From positions 1 to 64,000 of the forward strand of contig NZ_JAQZAL010000009.1 in the NCBI RefSeq assembly GCF_028737205.1: a DNA stretch of 64,000 bases. Reading direction: 5' to 3'. The stretch is from Actinomycetospora lutea. GTDB lineage: Bacteria > Actinomycetota > Actinomycetes > Mycobacteriales > Pseudonocardiaceae. Shown here piece after piece: positions 1 to 8,280 of the stretch. Every line of letters starts with the position of its first letter. Position 1 is the stretch's first letter. The notes beneath the pieces were generated by a model, which ran no database searches, was not told the DNA's origin, and saw only the letters and a list, made by a program, of their open reading frames with translations. The translations under genes were made by a program, and so were the position numbers.

Positions 1-286
1 GCTCCACCGGACCCGCCTCCGGGTCCTCGGCGTGGAAGAGCCGGACGAACTCCTCCGCCGCCCGCGGGTCGACCCACGTGAGCTCCGCGAGATCGACCCC
101 CGGGCGTCGGACCGGCCGGCGAGCCGCTCGGGACGGGCCGACGTCACCACCGACGCGCTGGAGCGGGATGACGTCGGCCGTGGGCTGCCCCGATCGTGGT
201 GTCGGGAGGACGCCGGGGGTGGGACCCGGTGGGGGCGGCGGACCGTGCCGCCCGGCCTGCTCGGTGTCCGCGGCGTCTGCGCTCAT
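1..286 (-). CDS. N-terminus of possible nitric-oxide synthase (partial)
   Basis: An open frame runs leftward from an ATG at 286 off the window edge, giving 95 codons without a stop. The first 50 or so residues are a proline- and glycine-rich, low-complexity leader. They are followed by DPRAAEEFVRLFHAEDPE, which resembles the short helix preceding the oxygenase domain in actinobacterial nitric-oxide synthases (AEEFLRLFHAEHP-like). NOS makes NO from arginine using haem and pterin. The haem-ligand cysteine region lies outside the window, so the assignment rests on one short motif. A GGGGTGG sequence precedes the ATG. Coding is well supported; the function is tentative. Confidence 0.45.
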   Translation of the reverse strand, partial: MSADAADTEQAGRHGPPPPPGPTPGVLPTPRSGQPTADVIPLQRVGGDVGPSRAARRPVRRPGVDLAELTWVDPRAAEEFVRLFHAEDPEAGPVE

Positions 287-716
287 GCCACCCCAACTGT
301 CTCGAAGGACTACACCGGTCCCGCGCGCCCCGGAGCGCGAGCGCGTTCATGGTGCGTGGCGGCCTCGGGCAGGAAGACCCCCGAACGGTGCGACTTCGTG
401 GTCACCACGACTCCGCTGCGTGGCGATCCGCCCGAGACCGGCGTCGTCGTTGCCCGGTTCGAGAGAGACCGCGACTACCGCGCGTTCCCTGCGGCGGGCG
501 ATGGCACTGCATCCGCTGCGCCGTCCCCGTACCCCTCCCGGCGGTCACGTGGCGGGATCTGGGTGTCGGATCGTGGTGCGGCCGAGACCGCAATCGACGG
601 TCCGGCATGAACGGCCGGAGGCGACAGCGTCCGGCATCCGGGTGACCGGGCCCGCGGTGGGAACGTCCCGCGGTCGCCGGTGGCACCGGCCGGCAGACCG
701 TCCTCGACCGCCGGCG
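287..716. other. Intergenic region, 430 bp
   Basis: This is the gap between the leftward partial gene at the window start and the SOUL gene. Open frames here are arginine- and proline-rich shadows with no recognisable domain. The one structure I see is a 15-bp palindrome at 396-410. It presumably holds the promoter of the leftward partial gene. Confidence 0.5.
396..410. promoter_or_regulatory. 15-bp palindrome, possible operator
   Basis: TCGTGGT-C-ACCACGA is a perfect inverted repeat with a one-base centre, about 110 bp upstream of the leftward gene that starts at 286. Its position suits a repressor or activator site. No regulator gene is adjacent, so the partner is unknown. Confidence 0.35.
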
Positions 717-1376
717 TCACGTCGAGGACCACTCCTCGTCGCCTCCGGAGACGTCCTGCACCGGCACGGCGATCTCGTTGCGACGCCGGAACGGCAGGGT
801 CCAGGGCGGGTCGTAGAACCACGCCATCGCCTCCCCGACCGTGGCGATGCCGTGGTCGCGCAGCGTCGTCAGCAGCTCGTCGGTGCGGGCGGCGACCGCA
901 CGCGGGCCGCGGTCGCCGCGGAAGCGCAGCACGGCGACGGTCTCCCCGGGCACCGTCACCAGCCTGACGTCGGCGTCGTCGGGAGCGGGCAGGGTGTCCA
1001 TCGTCCACCGCGAGGGCATGAAGAACCGGATCCGCCACCCGCCGTCACCCTCGCGGGACTGGGCGACCGGGGCGGTCATGGCGATCTCGTCGCCGCCGGT
1101 CGGCTGCTGGGCCACCGGTGCCGTCATGGCGATCTCGTCACCCCGGTGGTTGGCGCCGAAGATGTAGCGCGCCAGGCGACGGAACCCCAGGTTGCGCGCC
1201 TGCTCCTCGTCGGCCGAGACCACGGTCTCCGCGGCGATCCGCGGTCCGTACCGCCGCAGCTCGACGCCCTCCGTGAGTGGTCGGCGCAGGAAGTGCGGCT
1301 CCTCCGTGCCGACCCGGATGCCCCCGACCGAGAGCACGGACTCGACCACTTGCACCCCGAGCTTGCGCAGCTCCAT
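717..1376 (-). CDS. SOUL family haem-binding protein
   Basis: The 219-residue protein matches the SOUL/HBP fold: an N-terminal strand with GVELRRYGPRIAAET, then RLARYIFGANHRGDEIAMTAPV, and a C-terminal AWFYDPPWTLPFRRRNEIAV that is typical of the family. Members bind tetrapyrroles; the physiological role in bacteria is unclear. GDEIAMTAPVAQ occurs twice in tandem (about residues 78-103). No signal peptide is obvious, so it is probably cytosolic. A GGAGGGACAG ribosome site lies just upstream of the ATG. It stands alone, transcribed leftward, upstream of the partial gene at the window edge. Confidence 0.88.
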   Translation of the reverse strand: MELRKLGVQVVESVLSVGGIRVGTEEPHFLRRPLTEGVELRRYGPRIAAETVVSADEEQARNLGFRRLARYIFGANHRGDEIAMTAPVAQQPTGGDEIAMTAPVAQSREGDGGWRIRFFMPSRWTMDTLPAPDDADVRLVTVPGETVAVLRFRGDRGPRAVAARTDELLTTLRDHGIATVGEAMAWFYDPPWTLPFRRRNEIAVPVQDVSGGDEEWSST

Positions 1377-1470
1377 CTGTCCCTCCGGGTCCCGGGATCG
1401 CCACGAGCGCGTGACCGCCCCATCGTCCGTCCCGGCCGTCGTTCGCGCTCGCCCCGACGCCCCGGGGCGG

Positions 1471-2718
1471 TCACGTCGGCGTCGGCTCCCCGAGACGCCG
1501 CCGGCGGCGGCGCAGGTCGTCCCGGCGGGCCGCGTTCGTCTCGGCGGTGATCGCGAGGCCGAAGGCGTCGTCGGCCTCGCCGGTCCGTCCGAGTCGGGCG
1601 AGCAGGACGGCGCGCGAGGCGAGCCAGGGGGCGTGGTCCTCGAGGTTCTCGACGGCGTCGACGGCCGCGAGACCGGCCGCGGGCCCGTCGCGCTCCCCGA
1701 TCGCGACCGCCCGGTTGAGTCGCTCGACCGGCCCGTCGCGCACCGTCAGCAGGACGTCGTACCAGGACACGACCGCGACCCAGTCGGTCGTGTCCGGGCT
1801 CGGGGCGAGCGCGTGGCAGGCCGCGATGGCGGCCTGGACGAGATAGGGGTCGGGCCGCTCCGGGCAGCGGCGCAACCCCCGCCCGATGAGGGCGACGGCC
1901 TCGACGATCTCGTCGTCGTGCCAGCGGTCCCGGTCCTGGTCGGCGAGCAGCACCGGCCGTCCCTCGGCGTCGACCCGGGCGTCGCGCCGGGAGTGCTGGA
2001 GCAGCAGCAGGGCGAGCAGGCCGATGGCGGTCGGCTCGTCGGGCAGGAGAGCGTGGACGAGCCGGGCCAGCCGCACCGCCTCCGCGGCGAGCTCGCCGCG
2101 CAGCGGCGCGTCACCGGACGTGGCCGAGTAGCCCTCGTTGAACAGGAAGTACACCGTCGCCGCCACGGTGAGGAGGCGGTCGGGCAGCTCGTGGGCCGCC
2201 GGCACCCGGTACGGGATCGCGGCGCGGGCGATCTTCTGCTTGGTCCGGGTGATCCTCTTGCTCATCGTGGCCTCGCTGACCAGCAGCGCGCGGGCGACCT
2301 CCTCGGTGTTCAGCCCGCACAGCGTGCGCAGCGCCAGCGCCACCTGCGCCGGGGGCTCGAGCGCGGGGTGGCAGCAGGTGAACACGAGCCGGAGGAGGTC
2401 GTCGTCGATCGTGTCGACATCCCGGTCGTCCCCCGGGAGGTGCATCTCCACCGCGGACGCCTCCTTCTCGGCCCGCCGGCTCTCCCGGCGGAGCAGGTCG
2501 ACGGCGCACCGCCTCGCGGTCACGATCAGCCAGGCCCGCGGTTGCTCGGGCACGCCGGTGCGGGGCCACGTCGCCAGGGCCCGCTCCACCGCGTCGGCGA
2601 CGGCGTCCTCGGCCACCTGCCAGTCGCCGACGGTCCGGATGAGGGTGGCCAGCACACGCCGGCCCTCGTCGCGCACGACGCGGACGAGGGCGGCGTGGCC
2701 GTCGTCGGGCTCGGTCAC
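1471..2718 (-). CDS. ECF42-type RNA polymerase sigma factor
   Basis: The protein (415 residues from GTG 2718) has an N-terminal sigma-70 region 2 (GDWQVAEDAVADAVERAL, then PRAWLIVTARRCAVDLLRR) and region 4 (LCGLNTEEVARALLVSEATMSKR). These are followed by a long alpha-helical TPR-like domain (about residues 180-415, with YFLFNEGYSA) that defines the ECF42/DUF6596 group. ECF42 factors lack a classical anti-sigma factor and sit beside YCII/DGPF proteins, as here. The GTG start overlaps the stop of the upstream YCII gene (GTGA), so the two are translationally coupled. A longer frame to 2808 exists, but it would overlap the upstream gene. Confidence 0.9.
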   Translation of the reverse strand: MTEPDDGHAALVRVVRDEGRRVLATLIRTVGDWQVAEDAVADAVERALATWPRTGVPEQPRAWLIVTARRCAVDLLRRESRRAEKEASAVEMHLPGDDRDVDTIDDDLLRLVFTCCHPALEPPAQVALALRTLCGLNTEEVARALLVSEATMSKRITRTKQKIARAAIPYRVPAAHELPDRLLTVAATVYFLFNEGYSATSGDAPLRGELAAEAVRLARLVHALLPDEPTAIGLLALLLLQHSRRDARVDAEGRPVLLADQDRDRWHDDEIVEAVALIGRGLRRCPERPDPYLVQAAIAACHALAPSPDTTDWVAVVSWYDVLLTVRDGPVERLNRAVAIGERDGPAAGLAAVDAVENLEDHAPWLASRAVLLARLGRTGEADDAFGLAITAETNAARRDDLRRRRRRLGEPTPT

Positions 2719-3059
2719 ATCGGGATGACGGGCCGGACCTCGACCGCCCCGTGCCGGGCGGCGGGGATCCGGGCCGCGGTGGCCACGGCCTCGTCGAGGT
2801 CGCCGCACTCGAGCAGGTAGAAGCCGGTGAGGACCTCCTTGGTCTCCGCGTACGGGCCGTCCCCGGTGACGACGTCACCGCCCTTGCCGCCCGCGACGCG
2901 CACGGTGGTGGCCGTCGACGTCGGGTACAGGGCGGCCCCGCCGCGGATGACCGCCTCGGCGCCGCGGCCGAACTCCCCGTACGCCGCCATCTCCTGGGCG
3001 TGCTCGGGGGCGGTCCAGTCCACGTCGGCGGTGTAGATCAGCGCTGCGTACATCGTCAT
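2715..3059 (-). CDS. YCII/DGPF-domain protein, ECF42 partner
   Basis: A 114-residue protein with the YCII ferredoxin-like fold: MYAALIYT at the start, then DGPYAETKEVLTGFYLLEC, which contains the DGPF-type signature, and an EVRPVIPM end. YCII-like proteins are small dimeric enzymes or sensors. In ECF42 loci they are co-transcribed with the sigma factor and are thought to be linked to its regulation. GAGGAGCGATC precedes the ATG at 3059; a second ATG lies two codons in. Its stop overlaps the sigma-factor GTG, which supports an operon. Confidence 0.88.
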   Translation of the reverse strand: MTMYAALIYTADVDWTAPEHAQEMAAYGEFGRGAEAVIRGGAALYPTSTATTVRVAGGKGGDVVTGDGPYAETKEVLTGFYLLECGDLDEAVATAARIPAARHGAVEVRPVIPM

Positions 3060-3158
3060 GATCGCTCCTCGGGCTCGGGGCCGCCTTCATCCTGCGGCCA
3101 CACCCGATGGACGAACAGAACGGGCCGGGACGGACAACCCGGCGGAAGATTTCCCCGA

Positions 3159-4124
3159 CTACGCCGTGAGGTCCACGACGACCTTGCCGCGGCCCTCGGA
3201 CTCGGCGAGCTCGTGTGCGCGCGCCACGTCGCCGAGGCCGACGACGTGCTCGACGGGCACCCGCAACCGTCCGGTGGCGACGAGGTGCAGCAGCGCCGCC
3301 AGGTCCGCGCTGCGGGCCGCGGTCCGGACGGCCGCGAAGTCGGCACGACCCGGTCGCAGGGCGCGCAGCACGTCCGGGTGCAGCGGCCGGACCGACACCA
3401 CGATCCCGCCCGGCGCCAGGTACGGCGCGAGCTCGCGGTGCCGGGAGCGCCCGGCCGCGTCCAGCACGAGCTCGAACGGACCGGCGACGCGCAGCTGCGC
3501 GGCCAGGTCGTCCGCACGGCGGTCGAGCACCCGGTGCGCCCCCAGGTCCCGCACCCACCCGGTCTTCGCCGCGCTGGTCGTCCCGGTCACCTCCCCGCCC
3601 GCGAGGGCGGCCAGCTGCACCCCGAACGACCCGATACCCCCGGCCGCGCCCGAGACGAGCACCCGCGGGGGCCGCCCGCCGGGGCGCTGCCGGGCCCGGA
3701 GCCGCCCGTGCCGGTGCAGCGCCTGCAGCGCCGTGAGGCCCGCCAGCGTGACCGCCGCGGCGTCGGTCGCCGCGACGGCGTCGGGGATCCGGGCCGCCCG
3801 GTCCTGCGCGAGGAGGACCTGCTCGGCGAGGCCGCCGCCGCGGTGTGGCAGCAGCGCCGCGACCCGGTCGCCGACGGAGAACGCCGTGACCGCCGGCCCG
3901 GTCGCGAGCACCCGCCCGGCGACGTCGAACCCCGGCACGAACGGCATCCGCCCCCACGTCAACGGCGGGAGATCGCCGCGACGGAGCCCGAGGTCGGTGC
4001 CGTTGATGCTGCTCGCGTCCACGCCGACGAGCAGCTCCGCACCGCACGGCGCGGCCGGGGCCGCACGCCGCTCGATCCGCATCACCGATGCGTCGCCGAA
4101 CGACGCGAAGCACCCCACCCGCAT
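3159..4124 (-). CDS. Zinc-independent MDR / quinone oxidoreductase-like protein
   Basis: A 321-residue medium-chain dehydrogenase/reductase of the QOR type. It has an N-terminal GroES-like domain (SSINGTDLGLRRG, FVPGFDVAGRV) and a Rossmann NAD(P)H site at RVLVSGAAGGIGSFGVQLA. There are no structural zinc cysteines, as expected for NADPH:quinone reductase relatives. The substrate is unknown. I chose ATG 4124 because GGGGAGGTGG lies 8 bases upstream. A longer frame to 4181 has a proline- and glycine-rich start with no family resemblance. It is a single gene between the YCII gene and the divergent malate synthase. Confidence 0.85.
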   Translation of the reverse strand: MRVGCFASFGDASVMRIERRAAPAAPCGAELLVGVDASSINGTDLGLRRGDLPPLTWGRMPFVPGFDVAGRVLATGPAVTAFSVGDRVAALLPHRGGGLAEQVLLAQDRAARIPDAVAATDAAAVTLAGLTALQALHRHGRLRARQRPGGRPPRVLVSGAAGGIGSFGVQLAALAGGEVTGTTSAAKTGWVRDLGAHRVLDRRADDLAAQLRVAGPFELVLDAAGRSRHRELAPYLAPGGIVVSVRPLHPDVLRALRPGRADFAAVRTAARSADLAALLHLVATGRLRVPVEHVVGLGDVARAHELAESEGRGKVVVDLTA

Positions 4125-4355
4125 CTCGTCAGCCACCTCCCCATGCTGCCGGGCCGCCCCGGCGCCCGGGCCGACGTCCACGGCGTCGAGGAGGCCGGCC
4201 GGATCGTCACGGTCGGCCGTGCGGACACCGACCCGCGGGGGAGCACGTTTGCCGTCACACGGTCGCGGTCAGATCCTGGCGTGAGCAGGGCAGCCGACGG
4301 CGACGTCCTCGTCGTCGCGAGTCCGAGGGTCCAGTAGGCGAGGGGCGGTCCGTCA

Positions 4356-6518
4356 GTGTCCGAGATGTCCGAGCGGTCCGGGCTGCAGGTCGACGAGCAC
4401 CTGCGAGCGTTCGTCGAGGACGAGCTGCTCGCGCAGGTCGAGCTCACAGCCGAGGAGTTCTGGTCCACCCTGGCGCGCCTCCAGGAGCGGTTCGCACCCC
4501 GGATCGCGACGGCCCTGGCCGAGCGCGACGACCTCCAGGGCAAGATCGACGCCTGGCACGCCGAGCACGGCGCGGGCTCCCGGGACGACTACGAGAAGCT
4601 GCTGACCGACCTCGGGTACCTGGCACCGGAGCCGTCGAGCGTCCAGACGATCGACGTCGACCGGGTCGACCCGGAGATCGCCGAGGTGCCCGGCCCGCAG
4701 CTGGTGGTGCCGTCCACGAACGCGCGCTTCTCGCTTAACGCCGCGAACGCCCGCTGGGGCTCGCTGTTCGACGCGTTCTACGGCACCGACGCGCTGCCCC
4801 AGGACCACGAGCTCGCCCGCGGCTACGACGAGCAGCGCGGCGCCCAGGTGATCGAGGCCGCCGACCAGCTGCTCGACGAGCTGTTCCCGCTCGAGCGCGG
4901 CAGCCACGCCGACGTCACCGCCTACCGCCCGTCGACCGACGGGCTCGCGGCCGACACCGCGGACGGCACGGTGGGTCTCGCCGACCCGTCGGCGTTCGCC
5001 GGGTTCAACGCCCCGGACGCCGACGGCCGGGGCAACGTGCTGCTCGTCCGCCACGGCCTGCACGTCGACCTGGTGATCGACCCGTCCACGCAGGTGGGCC
5101 GCCAGCACCACGCGGACGTCAGCGACGTCGTGCTCGAGTCGGCGGTGACCACGATCGTCGACCTCGAGGACTCGGTCGCCACGGTCGACGGCGAGGACAA
5201 GGCCCTCGCCTACCGCACGTGGCTCGGGCTGATGACCGGCGACCTGGTCGCGGAGTTCAGCAAGGGCGGCGAGACCGTCACCCGGCGGGTCAACCCGGAC
5301 CGCGAGTACACCGCCGCCGACGGCAGCTCGCTGACGCTGCCGGGGCGCTCGCTGATGCTGGTCCGCAACTGCGGCCACCACATGACCACGAACGCGGTGC
5401 TCACCGCCGACGGCGAGGAGGTCGCCGAGGGCGTGCTCGACGTGCTGGTCTCCGCCGTCGCGGGCCTCTACGACCTCAACGGCGTCGGCCCGCACACGAA
5501 CTCCCGCGCGGGCAGCGTCTACATCGTCAAGCCCAAGCAGCACGGGCCGGCGGAGGTCGCGCTCTCCGTCGAGCTGTTCGCGGCCGTCGAGGAGGCGCTC
5601 GGCCTCGCCACCAACACGCTGAAGATCGGCATCATGGACGAGGAGAAGCGGACGACGGTCAACCTGTCGGCCTGCATCGGTGAGGCCGCGCACCGCGTCA
5701 TCTTCGTCAACACCGGGTTCCTCGACCGGACCGGCGACGAGATCCACACCTGCTTCGCGGCCGGTCCGGTGCTGCGCAAGGGCGACATGAAGTCGACGGT
5801 CTGGCTGCAGACCTACGAGGACCGCAACGTCGACGTCGCCCTGGCGGCCGGGTTCTCCCACCGCGCGCAGATCGGCAAGGGGATGTGGGCCAAGCCCGCC
5901 GCGATGGCCGAGATGCTCGAGCAGAAGATCGGGCACCCGAAGGCCGGTGCGAACACGGCCTGGGTGCCCTCGCCGACCGCGGCGACGTTGCACGCGCTGC
6001 ACTACCTGCGTGTCGACGTGCACGCCGTCCAGTCCGAGCTCGCGCAGCGCGAGACGGCCGACCGCCGCCACCTGCTGGAGCTCCCGCTCTCCGACGCGAG
6101 CACGCTGTCGGACGACGACGTGCGCCGGGAACTGGAGACCAACGCCCAGTCGATCCTCGGCTACGTCGTGCGCTGGGTGGGGATGGGCATCGGCTGCTCG
6201 ACGGTGCCCGACCTCGACGGCGTCGGGCTGATGGAGGACCGCGCCACCCTCCGGATCTCCAGCCAGCTCATCGCCAACTGGCTGGAGCACGGCGTCGTCG
6301 ACGCCGACACCGTCCGGGAGACGTTCGCGCGCATGGCCGCGCTGGTCGACGAGCAGAACGAGGGGCAGGCGGGCTACCCGCCGATGGCGCCGGACCTGGA
6401 GAACAGCGAGTCGTTCCAGGCTGCCCTCGAGCTCGTTTTCACCGGCGGGACCGAGCCCAACGGCTACACCGAGCGCCCCCTGACGCAGTGGCGCCGGAAG
6501 GCCAAGGCCCGCGCCTGA
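4356..6518 (+). CDS. glcB: Malate synthase G
   Basis: A 720-residue protein with the full length and features of malate synthase G, which condenses glyoxylate and acetyl-CoA to malate in the glyoxylate shunt. Diagnostic stretches are ARFSLNAANARWGSLFDAFYGTDA, VDLEDSVATVDGEDK (acidic catalytic region), GLMTGDL, VGPHTNSRAGSVYIVKPK, and KIGIMDEEKRTTVNLSACI. It is monomeric and cytosolic in known cases. The start may be GTG 4356 (GAGGGG upstream) or ATG 4365. It is monocistronic, ending at a hairpin (6525-6548) between convergent genes. It would supply carbon skeletons during growth on C2 compounds or fatty acids. Confidence 0.96.
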   Translation: MSEMSERSGLQVDEHLRAFVEDELLAQVELTAEEFWSTLARLQERFAPRIATALAERDDLQGKIDAWHAEHGAGSRDDYEKLLTDLGYLAPEPSSVQTIDVDRVDPEIAEVPGPQLVVPSTNARFSLNAANARWGSLFDAFYGTDALPQDHELARGYDEQRGAQVIEAADQLLDELFPLERGSHADVTAYRPSTDGLAADTADGTVGLADPSAFAGFNAPDADGRGNVLLVRHGLHVDLVIDPSTQVGRQHHADVSDVVLESAVTTIVDLEDSVATVDGEDKALAYRTWLGLMTGDLVAEFSKGGETVTRRVNPDREYTAADGSSLTLPGRSLMLVRNCGHHMTTNAVLTADGEEVAEGVLDVLVSAVAGLYDLNGVGPHTNSRAGSVYIVKPKQHGPAEVALSVELFAAVEEALGLATNTLKIGIMDEEKRTTVNLSACIGEAAHRVIFVNTGFLDRTGDEIHTCFAAGPVLRKGDMKSTVWLQTYEDRNVDVALAAGFSHRAQIGKGMWAKPAAMAEMLEQKIGHPKAGANTAWVPSPTAATLHALHYLRVDVHAVQSELAQRETADRRHLLELPLSDASTLSDDDVRRELETNAQSILGYVVRWVGMGIGCSTVPDLDGVGLMEDRATLRISSQLIANWLEHGVVDADTVRETFARMAALVDEQNEGQAGYPPMAPDLENSESFQAALELVFTGGTEPNGYTERPLTQWRRKAKARA

Positions 6519-6524
6519 CGCGGC

Positions 6525-6548
6525 TCGGCCGGCGTCGCGGCCGGCCGA
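6525..6548. terminator. Hairpin between convergent genes
   Basis: TCGGCCGGC and GCCGGCCGA form a perfect 9-bp stem around a 6-base loop. It lies 7 bp after the malate synthase stop and just outside the stop of the convergent hydrolase remnant, consistent with a bidirectional terminator. It has no T-tract, as is usual in actinobacteria. Confidence 0.6.
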
Positions 6549-7370
6549 CTATCCCGCACAGCACGAGACCAGGCTGTACCACGTCTCGGGGTCGCAGACC
6601 CCGGTCACGACCTGGCGGATCGATTCCACCACGAGTGCCGGCTCATCCTGATAGATGTCGTGTCCGCTGCTGGCTGCGACGGTGTGGCGGGCGCCCGGGG
6701 TGAGCGTGACGAGGTCGTCCTGCAAGGCGTGCCAGCTCTCTTCCAGTTCCGCGACCGGGAACCCCGGGATGGGCACATCCACCGGCTTCCCCCGGGTGAG
6801 CACCGCCAAGGGCATCGGCCGCAGTGGCAGGTCCGCGCGGGCTCGGGCCACCGAGGCGTCGGTGCGGTCGGCGTCGACCTGTTCGAAGTCGGGATAACTC
6901 TCCCGCAGCGAGGAAGCACCGTTCTGCACGTTGGCGAGCAGTGCGGGAGTCAGCAGGCGCCGCAGCTCGGCGTCGTACCGCTCGTGCGCGGCGTCGACGA
7001 GGACCAACCCGGCGACGTCGTCGGGATGGGAGGCGGCGTAGAGGCGGGCGTACTGACCGCCGAGGGAGTGAGCGGCGAGCACGTAGGGTCCGGGGATCCG
7101 GGCCGCCCGGAGCAGCGCGTGGAGGTCGGCGACCGTGTCCTCGACGGGGCGCGGCTGAGGGACGGGGTCGCTACGGCTGCGTTCCGCAGGATCATCGACC
7201 GACTCGCCGACGGTGCCGGGCCGGTCGTACGCGCAGACCCGGGCGAACCCGGATACGCCCGCGAGGACCGCCATCGGCGGCACGTGGGGACAGCGCGCTC
7301 CACGCGCTACCGCGATTGCCGTATCCGGCGATCAGGACGACTGTCGGCCATGGTGGCGTCTTCGACGGAT
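6549..7370 (-). pseudogene. Alpha/beta hydrolase, frameshifted and 5'-truncated
   Basis: The downstream frame (6549-7283) encodes the bulk of an alpha/beta hydrolase: FARVCAYDRPGT, the nucleophile elbow AAHSLGG, GLVLVDAAHE, and a C-terminal GHDIYQDEP with the catalytic His. The missing first strand and oxyanion loop (TVVLIAGYGNRGSAWS) lie immediately upstream in another frame, at about 7297-7344. One extra base near the G4 run at 7286-7289 would rejoin them. The upstream frame has no start codon before the TGA of the preceding gene, so the 5' end also looks lost. It is either a true pseudogene or a sequence error plus an unusual start. Confidence 0.75.
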
Positions 7371-7371
7371 C

Positions 7372-7968
7372 TCAGTACAGCCACGGCTCCCGCAGGTCGA
7401 TGAACTCGATGTTCGCCATCATCTCCGCGAACTCACTCATCTCCGCCGCGAGCTCGGCCGGCGGCTCCTTCGCCTCGTTGGCCCGTGCTTCGGCCTCGCT
7501 GGTGAAGTAGGCGACCTCGGTGTAGGTGCTCCCGCCCGTCCAGACCCGGATGCCGCCGATGAGGTCCGGCCGGTAGGCGGCCGCATGTTCGGCGAGCCGG
7601 GAGTCCAGGTGGCGAAGCCGCTCGCGGTCCGAGGCGCTCCCCTTCAGAAGCTGGACGAAACCCGCGTCGTCGGAGCCGCCGGCCAGGAACGTATCGACCT
7701 CCTCGGAGTCGACGAACGTGACCTCCCCGTCGAAGCACTTCTCGGCCTCCGCCCACCAACGGCCCTGCTCCGCTCGCTCACTGTTCGCCTTCGCCGCGGC
7801 GGCGGATTCGAAACGCGCCAGGGCGAAGCCTCGGCCGTCGTCCGCGATCCCGGCGGTCGTTCCGAGATAGCCCGGAGCACTCGGCCGAAGCTCGGCCATC
7901 CACCGATCCATCTGGCGGCGCAGGCCCTCACGATCACCCACGCGGCCCTCGATCACCTGAACGAACAT
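7372..7968 (-). CDS. Duplicated ABM-like (dimeric alpha/beta barrel) protein
   Basis: A 198-residue protein built of two similar halves. MFVQVIEGRVGDREGLRRQM (1-95) is matched by GFVQLLKGSASDRERLRHL (about 102-198), and each half ends in a strand containing FVD or FID. This is the ferredoxin-like fold of ABM/antibiotic-monooxygenase-type domains fused head to tail, which would form an intramolecular dimer. The function is unknown; no haem or substrate residue can be named. GGGAGGTGCAGG precedes the ATG. Its stop lies next to the remnant of the hydrolase gene, so the two may once have formed an operon. Confidence 0.75.
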   Translation of the reverse strand: MFVQVIEGRVGDREGLRRQMDRWMAELRPSAPGYLGTTAGIADDGRGFALARFESAAAAKANSERAEQGRWWAEAEKCFDGEVTFVDSEEVDTFLAGGSDDAGFVQLLKGSASDRERLRHLDSRLAEHAAAYRPDLIGGIRVWTGGSTYTEVAYFTSEAEARANEAKEPPAELAAEMSEFAEMMANIEFIDLREPWLY

Positions 7969-8277
7969 CCTGCACCTCCCAGGAATGCCTTGTGGAACTC
8001 AGCATCCTCGGGTGATCTTCGGAACGGAACGAGCATCACGGACGGGCTCGGCACGACGACACCGGGTGAGCCGAGCGACCGCGTGCCCGCCTCACGATGA
8101 TCCACCGCGGGTCGCCCGTCGCGCTGAGCAGCCGGTCCGCGGGGCCGCCGTCGCATCGCGCCAGGAGGCCGCGACCGCGCCACCCGGGTCGTGACCCGGC
8201 CGACCGCCCGAGGCGACAGCCGGCGCCGCGGTACCGGAGCGTTCCCCTTCCGCGGTGACCCGTCGCATAATCGGCAG
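7969..8277. other. Divergent intergenic region, 309 bp
   Basis: This is the gap between the leftward ABM-like gene and the rightward LuxR-type regulator. Frames in it are arginine-rich shadows. The only feature I can support is the -10-like CATAAT close to the regulator start. Confidence 0.5.
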
Positions 8278-8280
8278 GTG
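8266..8280 (+). promoter_or_regulatory. -10 element with leaderless GTG start
   Basis: CATAAT at 8266-8271 is followed 7 bases later by the GTG at 8278-8280, the spacing expected between a -10 hexamer and +1. No Shine-Dalgarno sequence precedes this GTG, so the LuxR-type mRNA probably begins at its start codon. Confidence 0.5.
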
